From contig NW_019091595.1 of the NCBI RefSeq assembly GCF_001949145.1, positions 186,001-250,000 on the forward strand: a stretch of DNA of 64,000 nucleotides, read 5' to 3'. The notes below the pieces were generated by a model. It saw only the letters and a program-made list of their open reading frames with translations, did no database searches and was not told where the DNA came from. The position numbers and the translations under genes are program-made. Every line of letters starts with the position of its first letter. The stretch's first letter is position 1. This DNA comes from Acanthaster planci. Taxonomy: Eukaryota; Echinodermata; Asteroidea; Valvatida; Acanthasteridae. Positions 45,001 to 55,569 of the stretch are shown piece after piece.

Positions 45001-48000
45001 GCACATGTACCATAAATAACCATGTACCCAATATAACAGAGAGTCGTCAAAAGAGAGTTCTATTTTCATTAAATCGATCGGTGCGATGAAATGAAGCACG
45101 TAAGCCACATTCACGATGTCTGGCCTTTCACAGATAATAATTTTGTGGCCGGACGTTTGTGCGTTTCGGAGAAAATACGCAGCAGCATATGTGCGGCGAG
45201 CAAAGTTCGTTAAGGTTTTTGCTTTGGGGGTTTCGGTGGTTTTTCTCTGACGTACGATGCCAATAACGCTTCGACTAAAAGGCTCAGAGCGCATCGTAGT
45301 TTCATCTATTCCTCTTAACACGTGAGGTCGTGCGTGAATGAGATCACGAAATCTCCCAACACAATCGGTACAGCAACGTAAGCAGGTTAAACCTTACCAT
45401 AATAAGCACAGTTATTTGGGTCAGTTTGGTGCCATTTTGATTCTTTTTGATTTTATCAAAGACTTCTGTACCGTCTAGTCAAAACCTCGCGACTTGATGT
45501 TTTATACTGATTACGGAAGTGATTAAGAGGTGTAGCAATTAGTGGGATAAAAGTGAAATGCAGAAAAGTGAAAATACTTTCAGTGAATGTAAAAATGAAG
45601 CGCCACCGATTTGAGAATTTCACAGTCGTTAATGTAGGCCTAATAGTATTTTAAATGTAAAAAAAAAGTTTAACGTTTCTTCGATAATTATGTTCTTCAA
45701 AAGCAATCGTCGGATCGCAATTTACCAGGGAATGCCAGCAGTTGTTTGCCTTATTTATTGTTGGATATCATTCAGACTTGATACATTAGTCATTCAGGAA
45801 TTCCTTGTTGCCTTCCAATAGTTATTTGTTGTGACAAAGCTATGACAAACATTGTTCCTACAAAGTTCTATTTTACCTTTCTTGAGGTTCCCTTTATCCA
45901 TGGACCCTTGGTCCTCGTGGCCGGCGTCCAACATCCCATTATTCTGCGCCGTCGGGCTGGGGACAGACTCGGGCGACACGCTGCCTCCGACCTCGCCTCC
46001 TCCCCCTCCACCGCCGCCGCCTCCGACGCGGAGTTTAGTCGCATCGGCAAGCGCCGAGGACGTTACAGTCAGATAGTCATTGCGCGTGGTCGGGTGGCAC
46101 AGCGCCATGTTTCCGACCGAGTGCGAGGAGGCGCTCCCTGAGTGATCGGCGGTGCTGGGGACGTGGACGCCCGGCCAGTCATGATGCTGATGCGGGTGGT
46201 ACTGGCTCGTGGGCTGGTGGGACGGTTGGTACGGCACGCTACCAAGAGGCAGGTAGGCACTCGTTAAACCTCTCTGCAGGCGTATAGAAAAAGAGAAAGA
46301 TTCTTTACTTTGATACTTTTCCTATTATTACAACATAGTTCATGTTATAAAGGCAAAATCCCTTGAACAATCTGGCTGAAAATAGCCAGATAATGATTCC
46401 GAACTGTCCTCCTCAACATTAGGGGTTTAAATAAAGATCGTGCTAAATTGTTCAGATTGCCTAAATCAAAGTGGCCAAATGGAGAGGAATTCCACAATTA
46501 TTGTGAGTAGCTGAGGTCAAGGTCTTTTAGACAAGATTAGGCACGCTGATAAAATGAGGATTCGCGCAGAATTCTTCTGGAGGCAATTTGCATGGGGTGT
46601 ACAGTTTATTCGGTCAACGGCCATGTTCTTCATTTTCGTCAGTTTCCACGGACGCCGCTCAGTGCTTTCGTAAACCTTCCTCGAAACAGTTGATATCCAA
46701 TTAAACCTGGGAGACCGTTTTTGACATTGAAAAATCAATAGGAAGACACAAAAGTTCACACTTCCTCCATTGAGCATTACTCTCATGGGAATGAGTAAAG
46801 ATCTGTTTAGAAAGCTGCGGTGTAATTCAGGACCTGACAAAACGACACCAAACCATTAAATGGAAAATTTTCCCCAAAAGTCCTAATGATATCCCAAATT
46901 CGTCTATTTCCTGCGTCTTTTATCCAACCGCAGCTACATAATCGGCCAAAATAAAGCCTCCAACAAGAACTAATAACCTTTATGTTCACCCATAAGCCCA
47001 ATAACAAACACTACGAGAAGATAAAATGTCGTGCTTTAGGTTTTATTTTTCGAAAAGGAGGGTGTATCGCATGTACAGAAGCGGGTAAGTGCTCTTGTCA
47101 GAAAGGCTGGCCGAACGTGACCGGCAGGGAAATCCCACGGTCCCGCTAAATTGACGGCTCGGGTAAATTAGTCCACTTCGTCAATGTCACTAAATCATTC
47201 TGTTAACGAGGCCTAAAAAACAATGTGGCGGGGTCGGCGTCTTTGTGGGCACCACTGGGTTTCTGAAAGTGGATGTTTGTTGGTTGAAAACAAAAAAAGA
47301 ACTAAAGGCATACCAAGGATGCTTATTTGTTTTCTTCGATAGACAGCATTGGATAAACACAGCAACAAACGATTCGTAAACAAAATGCATGCATTTTACG
47401 TTTTTTATTGGATCTGATAAACTTCTAACGTTTCATTTTCGCTATTATAAAACTTTAAAACTAATACAGAATAATAGACTATTACACAGGGTTTTATTTT
47501 CATTTATAAATTTATACCAAAATGTCAAATATTTCCCAAAGCCCCCAAAGCTATTTCATTTCTAATCATCCCTTACTTTAGATGTACATCGCAAATTTAT
47601 AATTTATACCCAATTTTTGCTCTTACACAGAGGACTTCTGAACAAACTATTTTTATACAGAAAAGCTTTGGAGTCCATTTTTTTTAACGTTTATATTTTT
47701 CTCCTTATTTTTCCAGTTCTTTACAACAGGGCACTGATTACAATGAGGCAACGTGGGTAGTCACAGCATCCTTGTTGTAATAGAAAACTGTATATGTAAA
47801 CAAAGGTCCGCGCTGCTGCACACAGTTACGGACAGTCTGCCAGTAAACATGCAAAAATTGTTTATGTCGCATTTTTCAAGCAAATAGAGTGATATACTAG
47901 ACATTTTTTTTAAGAACTTGCTCTTTCATGGGAGATGGTACCCGTCTGTCTGACTTTATACAAACTAGGCCGACTGAAAGGTAATTTTCTTTCCGAGACT

Positions 48001-51000
48001 TGTCCTCGACCAAAATTAAAGGAGTTCTGACTCGTTCTCGTCCGAGAAGAATTTGTTTTGTATCGAATAAATATGTACAATCGGGGTGCAGATCAAGAAT
48101 CGGCCAGTCCAAACTTTGTTAACACGTTGAAATATGTCGTCGAATATTGGCCGTCATTTTTGCTCATGACATTAAGACAAATGTCATGTTTGAATAAAGT
48201 ATTATATCGTTGCTTAGTATAATTTTTTTCTAATCTAATGCCCAAAGGTTAGGAACTAATGACGATTATGTCTAAGAACAATAACCGTGTTTTGACTATT
48301 GTTCATTTTCTAGGTCACCTCTGTTGTTTCGGCCTTGGCTTGGTGCCGGTATAGCTCGCATGTTACAAAGAATATCCGGGGGTCTTGTGCCGCGGCCCGC
48401 GCACTTTTCCCCCACAAAACCGACCTTGGCGGTTCAAACCAGACCTCCTCTTCCTCCAAGAGTTACCCCCCGAAAAAAGCCAAGAATAGCTGCACATCCG
48501 GACCAAGTCCATGAGAAGAGCTGAGAGCCGTTGAAGAATTGCGGAACGAACAGAGGAAGACAACAGCGCCGGGAAGGCTGGGATTTGGGGGACGGGAAAA
48601 GGCCGCCGGACGAGCGGGCTGCACGCATGGCGAGCAAGTCAGAGAGCTCGCCCACGCCAACTCTGCCCGTCCTATTTTTACTCCGAAAGCTCAGACACGC
48701 ACTGCATAAACTATGATTACTGAGCTGTACTTTTTGGGGATGTGCGATTCACACTAACCAAGTTAGCGGCACAGATTCATTTATTACTGGGTTTTTCAAA
48801 AGAAATGCCTCTTTACACTGAAACTGTAACATCGCCATGTTGCGCGGAATAATAATGGTTGTGATCGGAGATGTCGGCAGAAATCAGCGACAATTAACCT
48901 GGAATGTGGGAAAGAGCTTAAAATTATCGTGCCGAAATGAACCAGGGTTCACACTCAAGGCACTGTCTCTCTCTGAACAAGCCCCTGACTGTGTGAGATG
49001 TTACGGCTCATGCTGCCGACATCTGTAAATTGTATACAGACAGTCCGAAGACTCGATTCAAAGCCATAGCCGCAACCAGTTTCAGGTCATCAAAACATTC
49101 AAGGCTTTCAATTTCATTTTAGGAGCCTGTGTCAAAGGTAAAAACAATGAAGTCCTATACACGTATCAATGATGATGATGGAATAGCCGCAAGCTTACTC
49201 CCATTCAAATAGGCCTGGTTAATGAGTTATCATGGTACCATCATCCTTTGACTATAAAATACCCCCTTTTTTCATTACGGGTGATGATCGAAAATATCAA
49301 GGCACTTTTTTCTCCTTAAGAATTATCTCCGACTCGACGTTTTAGAATGTCATACTATATCCAATGGGTTGAGTGCTCTGTTCTTTAACGTAAAATCGAC
49401 AAAAAGCGCCGTTTGAGCTTCAGTTAATCGATTAAATTTAAGGGTCAAATTGTGAGTTAAGGTATTCGTTAAAATGTCAGTGACTGAAGCTACCGACTTA
49501 ACAGTGATTGTAACGTTCTGTGGATATATCCTGTCCCTTTAAAGGTAGACTTATCCGCAAAAAAATCATGACCCAACGCAAGGTCGAGTTCCAGCGTTTC
49601 CATTCATAACGCTACACTAAGAGATGTTATCGCTCTTCCGGAGTTTCGTAACACTGTGCTAGATTAGAAAAAACAGTACGACTTATTAGACCATCGCACT
49701 GTAAAAACAGCACGATGATTGCGCTCGAAAACTTGGCAGAATACGTTGAACTTGGTGCGTAGCCAGAGTTACACTTACAGTTAAAAAAAGATCAACGGGC
49801 TTCACTCTTTCCGAAATTGTTCTCGAACGTTGAGCAAAATTTAACCCTGATCAAACCAACAATGAACTTAAAGGAGGTACTTTCATGTGAGTATAACATG
49901 ACCCAACTCATTTTCAGCTTGCAAGGCGGGGTTGTTTTTATTTGATGGACATTTACTGTTTCTTTTGTTCTCTTCATTCTCGATGCACTTTTAGTGACCA
50001 CCATATGTAAATGTTTCAATCGCCATGTGCGTGAAACTTTAATCCGTGAACGAAAACACAAACAAGGCAATGACAGACAATGACAAACCATGAAAAGTAG
50101 GCCTTTATCATGTCGGATAAGCCCTTGCAAAAACACGCATAGGCCTATTCGGTGTACCCTGAAAAAGTTCAAACTCTTCAGAGAGCACTGTTTCAGTGGA
50201 ATAAATTAAGACAAGACGATAAATAATAGATTTTCATTCGGATGTGTGGGTGTGCGAATGTCAGCGACGTTTATTGGTGGCTGCCGCTGAAAGGAGACGA
50301 CAAGTGCGGCCAAGTTGGGATTTTGATTTTCTCGGATCGCGGATAGGGGTTTTGGGCAAGGAAGTAAGGTATGACGTTTCGTGGCCGGAATCGCGGTGGG
50401 ATTGGTAGCAACGGAGACGGTTGCTAAGGCCGAGAAAATTTACGAAGAAATTTACGGGAACACTTTGCGGCTGCGAACACACAGACGCTTTTACGGTCAA
50501 GTTTCAAGGGCGTGTGATTCTGCCTTGAACACCAACAAAATTAACTCTCATTGACTCTCAAGATCAAGATCAATCTTAACAAAAAGAGCTCAAACTGACT
50601 GGATTTGCTCGTTACTACAAATAGCATCGTGCCTTGCTAAATTTCAAGCGTCATCATAAATGTTGCGCAACGTTTCACCGTCTTTGCGATCACGAAAGAA
50701 AGTTTTAACTGGCGAATTTGAGAAAAAAACAAAATAGGCCTATCTCAAACAATCTGGCTGATTCAATGATTTCCCTGGAACATGCAATCGGCTTTGCTTT
50801 TCTGTTGGTTACTGTTCACTTGTCTGACTCATTACATAACTCAGGCACCGTTTCCGAAGTGCCCGAAACGTCCCTCATAAAATATGACGGTTGTGCAACA
50901 GCTTTATTTTCGTGCACTGAAGAGAAAGGACCACGTGAGAATCTGGTGACTGCGACTGGGGAGATGTCCTCTTTGTTTACAACTCTAAAAAAGGACAAAC

Positions 51001-53315
51001 AATGCCTTCACACTCCTTCCACATTCACCAGCTCTAAAGAGGAAGCAACCCTCCCCATTTGACAGTCTGCCAAGAAGTGTGGCAATTCTAGGGGTATAGT
51101 GAAACCGATTCGAGCTCATTGCGACGTAAACTCCGCTTGCACTGTCACGGTTTCCATCTGTTGGCTATATATTCGTGCCGCCAAACTGACGGACACTTCC
51201 CGACAATTAAGCCATGAAAACTGCTAATGTTATCAGTGCCTGTAAGGAGAACTCAGCGGACTGACATGTCATGAACCATTAGCATGTCGCACACAGTACA
51301 AAGTGAAAATATCTAAGCAAGCGCGCAGCGTTTGTTAGAGTTCCGCATCTTCTAGAATTTTATTGATTTCCCTTACCGGTACCTTTCAGACCCTATTGAA
51401 CTTTGAGCTGAAGTCTTTCGCGAGGAAAAATGGCTGAATCAAGCAACAGACAGTGTTGCATGCACCAACTGACAAGTTCACAAATTCCTTGTAAACGTGT
51501 TATCATTTCCAGTACATTTGGAGGTTAAATGCTACATTGAATAAATGCTGCAAATAACTTATAGGTTGAACTCCCGAGTCCCAATGCTGTGATATGTACT
51601 TGTCAGGTCCTTACTGGGGGATTACTCTTGGAATGAGTTAGTTCCTGCCTGTACGGTATTTGTTTGCGTCTTGGCTCTCCGGCCTGAGCAGGGCCGCTCC
51701 GGTTTGAGTCGCCGGGGGCCCTCCGTGGTGCAGACGACGATCGCTGTCCTAACCAGCTACAAGCCTCGTGGTGCCAAGTCGTGACCCTGGCCTTAGACTT
51801 AAGGTCCGACCAGAATGCATGGAAACCGGAAACAGCAACGCAAAAAACAAATCAGCGTATATAAAGCCCGCCTGGGGATCATAGTATTTCCTGCAACTTA
51901 AACTGACACGATATGCTGCAACGTGCCGTTTGATTGACTGGTATATGGGAAAAACAAAGTAAGCCTTGCTTTATTCGTCTAAATCCTCCCAAGACAAATT
52001 GGTACCGAGACGAGAGACACGGGAACGTGGGGAGAGAATGACCGGGGCAGCCCAGGCAGGCGCTGGGCTGTGCTTTCGTTCCGTCCCAAGGAGAAGAAAG
52101 CAGGCAGTGTGCAATTTGCAAGTCACCGGAAAGTCGGAAAGCGCGTGTTATTATTCCGATGATGGAGATGAAATTTTAAGCTTCCAACATCTGGTTTTGT
52201 ACTGTTGCTGTCTCTACAGCCTTGTGTAATATCACACAAAGTGCAATAGATGGGACGATACGCGATATCATCCCTACACTGTTTCAGACACGGATTAATG
52301 AGCAGGTAATAATATCCAAGAGGTAGCCACCAACAATCACTATACTGTACTACTACTAAAATATAACGACGGCCAGTAAGCCCAATGACATTACTCCGTC
52401 TTCATTACAACAACGACGTGTTCCACGATACCAGAGTCACCATGCAGTTTTTTTCATTAACTTAATCGTATTCGAAGCTAAAGCTGTCAGCGGTAATGCA
52501 ACTTTAAACGCGTTTCTTAGTCCACGCGGAACACACAGCAAATATTTCCTGTTTAAAGTTGTCTGACTCCATTTTGATGTTATGAATGTGCTGTTTTATT
52601 TATTGTAGCATTTTCATGAGTCAACCGGTAAAATCGGAGCACGGTGTGCTAATATCCTTCCAGTAGATACCAAGAAAACGAGTGTCTAGAGAAATGAGTT
52701 CTTCGTAGAGACGGTTGATTTTTGGTCCCGACAACGTCACCTGATTCATTGGCAAGAATTTTTCCGGGAAAAAATGGTTACAAAAAATGCATGATTCTAC
52801 ATAACATTTCGGTGATATTTTCGGAAGACATAGCATCTAAAATGTTTTCACATGTTCTCTCCAAATGTGAGGAACCGAGGGTGGATTACTGCCATGTCTG
52901 CCTACAACTACCTTGGTCATGCGCATAACACATTCATGATTGGCATGGCGTCAAAAAGGCCTCTGTTATGTTAGTTTATTTACAATATATATCATTTGAA
53001 ATGTGCCATCTTAAGTTAGGCTAGTAGGCCTACCGTAGCCTTATTTGGTGTTTCGGTTTTTACCGAGCACACAATGTGCAATGTTGATTGCTCGTATGCA
53101 AAGATTAATACCTAACATTAATAGTCCTACATAGTTCAAAAAAACATTATTCTCCTTCAGGATTAAGATTTTTTGCAGTTTTTACAAGAAGACAAAAACG
53201 ACAGTAACTTTACCTGATACGAAGCATGCTGAAGCTGCGAGCTGGCTGTGGACAAACTTCCGGGATAGTGGTGCAGGACAGGCGCCGTACTGCCCCCGTA
53301 CAAGGAGTGCTCCAT
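26782..53315 (-). CDS. Mox: Mox/MEOX homeobox transcription factor (complete, 4 exons)
   Basis: Exons 53315-53214, 46273-45877, 34198-34023 and 27060-26782 join in phase to 317 codons plus TGA. The homeodomain (residues 182-241) begins [20 protein letters not shown], contains [15 protein letters not shown] and ends [29 protein letters not shown] is diagnostic for the Mox/MEOX class. Trp48, Phe49, Gln50, Asn51 and Arg53 are intact, so it should bind TAAT-type sites. The start MEHSLYG parallels MEHPLFG of vertebrate MEOX2. Outside the homeodomain are a His-rich patch near residues 58-67, a run of ten Gly near 120 and a charged helix after the homeodomain. In bilaterians Mox acts in mesoderm and muscle development. 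The gene is the same strand as, and upstream of, KMT2C/D. Length is similar to vertebrate MEOX (about 250-300). Confidence 0.96.
27960..28100. promoter_or_regulatory. GC-rich block in Mox intron 3
   Basis: A CpG-dense segment (GCCGTCGCGCGGGG, GGCGAGCCCGGCCGACGC) in otherwise AT-rich intron, ending in a SOX-like AACAAAG. It is a candidate enhancer; conservation cannot be judged here. Confidence 0.25.
28960..29310. promoter_or_regulatory. Second GC-rich block in Mox intron 3
   Basis: About 350 bp of raised GC content with CCAATTAAGTG (homeodomain/NKX-like) at its left and GGCGCCGGCGGCACGGGC inside. It is open in one plus-strand frame for about 120 codons, but has no recognisable domain and no splice context. 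Confidence 0.25.
31369..31418. repeat. AT-rich core flanked by a 12-bp direct repeat
   Basis: ATCATCAATTCA occurs at 31369-31380 and 31407-31418 around a TATATA-rich core. It may be replication slippage or a small insertion footprint. Confidence 0.6.
32662..32702. repeat. (GTTC/GTTT)n microsatellite
   Basis: Tandem GTTC units grade into six GTTT units and a T run, in Mox intron 3. Confidence 0.9.
32940..33060. repeat. 121-bp imperfect foldback element
   Basis: Arms of 25 bp (32940-32964 and 33036-33060) are inverted copies with 21 matches; both begin TTTCACACGGAT from the outside. The shape suggests a MITE, but no target duplication is clear. A 13-bp direct repeat AAAACCCGCACAG occurs at 32841-32853 and again inside at 32993-33005. 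Confidence 0.65.
34023..34198 (-). CDS. Mox: Mox exon 3 (homeodomain residues 1-44)
   Basis: 176 nt from acceptor TTCAG to donor GTAAAA. It contains [14 protein letters not shown], nearly identical to [14 protein letters not shown] of MEOX2, and continues through helix 2 to LNLTERQ. The break after ERQ, between homeodomain residues 44 and 45, is a known homeobox intron position and is shared with vertebrate MEOX genes. Confidence 0.98.
34791..34807. repeat. 17-bp perfect palindrome
   Basis: GGTGTTAAATTAACACC, with further AACACC half copies on both sides (34780-34786, 34811-34818). Possibly the end of a degraded inverted-repeat element. Confidence 0.7.
36370..36401 (-). repeat. 5S rRNA-like fragment (box C region)
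   Basis: On the minus strand GAGCCTGGT is followed by GGATGGGTGACC and CTGGG, the order found in the 3' half of 5S rRNA including the polymerase III C box. Four bases are missing between the first two blocks and no 5' half is evident, so it is a pseudogene or 5S-derived SINE remnant at most. Confidence 0.35.
37171..37206. promoter_or_regulatory. E-box next to duplicated Smad-like boxes
   Basis: TCACGTGA (37171-37178) is followed by two copies of AAGACAGAGTCTT (37180-37192, 37194-37206), giving four AGAC/GTCT cores within 27 bp. AGAC/GTCT is the Smad-binding core. Candidate element in Mox intron 2; function is inferred from motifs only. Confidence 0.35.
40518..40756. promoter_or_regulatory. 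Block with GGATTA sites and a TATA-like box
   Basis: AGATTAACC (40518), GGATTAACC (40574) and GGATTA (40751) resemble K50 homeodomain (Otx/Gsc/Pitx) sites. TATAAAAG at 40603-40610 on the plus strand sits between them, in a locally GC-richer segment. It could be an enhancer with antisense transcription or a cryptic promoter. Confidence 0.25.
42365..42480 (+). mobile_element. SINE fragment (family 3), tRNA-like B box
   Basis: A perfect-type B box GGTTCAAATCC (42418-42428) follows a degenerate tRNA-like head, and the body has GTGTCTCTAAGCAAGACTC, a phrase like the body of many tRNA-derived SINEs. The A box is poorly preserved, so the copy is old. Confidence 0.5.
45877..46273 (-). CDS. Mox: Mox exon 2 (His-rich and poly-Gly region)
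   Basis: 397 nt from acceptor CTGCAG to donor GTAAAA. It encodes [14 protein letters not shown], the His-rich patch [10 protein letters not shown] (vertebrate MEOX2 has a His run and a conserved NWH here), a ten-Gly run, and an acidic tail before the homeodomain. The Gly tract comes from a GC-rich repeat near 45995-46025 that may vary in length. Ends in phase 1. Confidence 0.95.
47127..47136. promoter_or_regulatory. NF-kappaB/Dorsal consensus site
   Basis: GGGAAATCCC fits GGGRNWYYCC exactly and lies in a GC-richer patch of intron 1. Single motif, low weight. Confidence 0.25.
50255..50480. promoter_or_regulatory. GC-rich block with inverted CCAAT boxes in Mox intron 1
   Basis: The block has two ATTGG (inverted CCAAT) motifs (about 50273 and 50401), CCAATAAA on the minus strand, and an inverted pair TAGCAAC / GTTGCTA (50406-50412 and 50420-50426). 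It stands out from AT-rich flanks and could be an internal promoter or enhancer. Confidence 0.25.
51858..51866 (+). promoter_or_regulatory. TATA-box-like sequence
   Basis: TATATAAAG followed by GC-rich CCCGCC. No plus-strand gene follows, so it may be incidental. Confidence 0.15.
53214..53315 (-). CDS. Mox: Mox exon 1 (codons 1-34)
   Basis: The start ATG is chosen because MEHSLYGG matches the MEOX2 N-terminus; G occupies -3 and +4, and upstream in-frame codons lack another ATG near by. The peptide has [15 protein letters not shown]. It ends with CAG followed by donor GTAAAG, phase 0. Vertebrate MEOX genes keep this region in one exon with the sequence that is exon 2 here. Confidence 0.88.
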
Positions 53316-53702
53316 CGCGCAGCCCCACAGATCATTCACGGAGTCCGGATTCCCCGATGTACAACCGATCGGCACGCGGTGGCCACAGAGGTCCCAAGAA
53401 TTCGCCCGGTCAGTCTCGCCGAGACGTCATTGATAAAGCAAAGTCCAGCGGAGGCGATTTGCGTCCGGAGTTGGCCGAAACTACCGCAAACAGCGCACCC
53501 GAGAAAAAAATGTCGGCACAGTGACACAACCAAGCAAGGGAGAACCACTACACCTTTTTGTGCAACTTTGCAGTATCTGTTCCGATTATAAATTACAAAG
53601 CGCTGGGATATTGCGAGCTCTTCAAATTGAGAGTCGGTTCCTTCAGGAAAAATGCCAGCCACTTGACGATTTTGTTTCAAATATCTAACTGGGCAGTTCT
53701 GG

Positions 53703-53722
53703 TCATCATCATCATCATCATC
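53703..53722. repeat. (ATC)n microsatellite
   Basis: Six tandem ATC units upstream of Mox. Confidence 0.85.
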
Positions 53723-54801
53723 ACATTAGCGGTGGCAAAGTGTGTCGCGCATGAACCCGTCCGTTTACAACGACCCCTCTGTCTGTAGTGTTTACAGAGA
53801 TCTGCTTTCCATTCATGCAGCTCTATGGGATGTCTCCCAGCATGGGAAGAACGAGCCAGGCTTGGAATATGTTCCCGGGTTCAGGTCACCGCTTTGCGGT
53901 GTCACTGCGCCTGCGTGCAGGCGCTGCAGGGACCGATGACGGCATATAAGCCAGGGACAAATCCCATGGCTCCCGGCGCATATAGGATGTGGTGCATACT
54001 GCACGCAGCATTAACTTTCATGCCATGGGTTTTTAAGGATAATTTTGTGGGTAACGCTTGAAAAGTATCACTCGAATGAAATAGCAAACTGAGAAGACAA
54101 AAGACTGTTAGTATCAGCCCTCGAGCTTACTCGCCATGTTACAAGAAAATTTTGAAACTGAAAACCACCTAGTCTATTGTAAACATTTACTATGGCTATT
54201 TCAGGAAGTGAGTGGACACATAAATTCAATTTAAACTATACCGGTGTTGTAGTGGACCACGGTAAGACTGGACATAAGATCAGACACAAGTAATGAGGGT
54301 AAATGTGACAAAGAAGAACTTCTTGCTGATACTCCTGACACCAAACCGACATATCGACGAGGGAGATGTACGAAATTATTATCAACTTCATTTCAAAGCA
54401 AGATTAGTGGTTATGATTGGCTATTTGCAACGATCATTTTGAACCCCCCCCCCCACATACGCACACCAGACATTCTTAATTGCTTGGGTTAACTTATAAG
54501 TACGCAAGGAAGTTTGATCCTCGTCTAAGCCTGCAAAAATTTACTTTAAGTGACTTACCCGGGTCCCGACTCGCTTTTTGGGGGAGGGGGGTCTTTGAAA
54601 AAGTCATTCTCTCACTCGTTTAGGTCCCATTGCACTGGAAGTTGCGGTACTTTGCTATGCAGGCACACAGCAGGAGAGGGTCTTGGTGACCAAATTGCAT
54701 TCGTCCTATATAGGAATCGTCAATTCTCAGGCTGGTCACAGTGGATGCGAATGCGACGCAAGTCTTGCTTATAAGTTCCGACTGGAAATCGGGACTCTCA
54801 T

Positions 54802-54826
54802 TCACGTGCTCGTTCCCATCACGTGA
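54802..54826. promoter_or_regulatory. Paired CACGTG E-boxes upstream of Mox
   Basis: TCACGTGC (54802-54809) and TCACGTGA (54819-54826) lie 17 bp apart start to start, about 1.5 kb upstream of the Mox ATG. Other TCACGTGA octamers occur at about 23357 and at 37171. Confidence 0.3.
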
Positions 54827-55230
54827 TGGAGGAAGAGTTCGTTGCCACTATTGGAGTTTTTCGAACTCCTCTCCGGCTTGTTACGCAATTACTATACATT
54901 GATACCAGCAGAGACAAGTTTCATCCAACAGAGTAATAATTAGTGAGTAAATTGACGCAAAGCAACTCAAGTGCTATGTATGTTCCCTTTAACTAAAGCG
55001 TGCGAACTCAATGGACAAGTAGTGGCTTAACAGTGCAAATGAGCATAGGCATATAGCTTTTATTTATGGCCAAACCTGCAGTTGTTACATGAGCGAGAGA
55101 AAGGCGTCTGAAAATGTTCTTTTTAATCAGTATTTTAACTAGGTTTGAACTGTTGATATACTTGTGTGATATGTATTTTTCTTTTTATTTTGCTTTTAAT
55201 TTCTATATTGTATCAGGAATTTTTGAGGTA

Positions 55231-55280
55231 CTCGGTATGGAAAGCGTTTTATAAATAAACATTATTACTATTATTGATAC
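55231..55280 (+). mobile_element. Retroposon 3' tail
   Basis: GTATGGAAAGCGTTTTATAAATAAAC followed by ATTATTACTATTATTG-type repeats, shown here in part, resembles the AAGCGCTTTATAAATAA tail with a short tandem end seen in L2/CR1-linked SINEs. The upstream head is not recognisable. Confidence 0.45.
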
Positions 55281-55569
55281 TATGAATAAAAGTTCTCCTT
55301 GGTAAGGTTTACATCCCATTCCAGTTCACCAGTGATCAATGTGCGTAGTGCCGATGTTTTTGCGAGATCATGGAAAATCTTCTTGTCCCAGTGCACAGCA
55401 TTCTCATTCTTTGCAACACTAAATGTGTTGGCCCTGATTCCCTGACTACAAAGCGATGTTTCTACTGTCATCGTCACTGAGAGTTGCAGCCTGATCGCCC
55501 AGCAGTAGACATTCTTCAGACATGTCGACTAGAATTTGGGGGGCTCTGTAGAAAAAAAATGTTTCGTCC

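Larger units (their letters stand above)
34199..45876. other. Mox intron 2 (11.7 kb)
   Basis: The largest intron. It holds a 17-bp palindrome, a 5S-like fragment, an E-box/Smad-like cluster, a block with K50-type homeodomain sites and a TATA-like box, and a SINE fragment, listed separately. Long open frames at 42878-43360 (minus) and 43763-44245 (plus) show no domains. Several G/C homopolymer runs occur. Confidence 0.6.
46274..53213. other. Mox intron 1 (6.9 kb)
   Basis: No coding exon recognised. Notable contents are a kappaB consensus (47127-47136), a GC-richer block at 50255-50480 and a TATA-like box at 51858-51866. The 47400-47720 stretch is very AT-rich. Confidence 0.6.

Noticed and set aside
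44887-45321. 144-codon minus-strand open frame
   Set aside because: No recognised motif and low-complexity C-terminus from a poly-C run.
45842-46141. 99-codon plus-strand open frame
   Set aside because: Antisense to Mox exon 2; openness follows from the GC-rich glycine repeat.
53226-53591. 121-codon plus-strand open frame
   Set aside because: Antisense to Mox exon 1 and its 5' region, with no recognisable domain.
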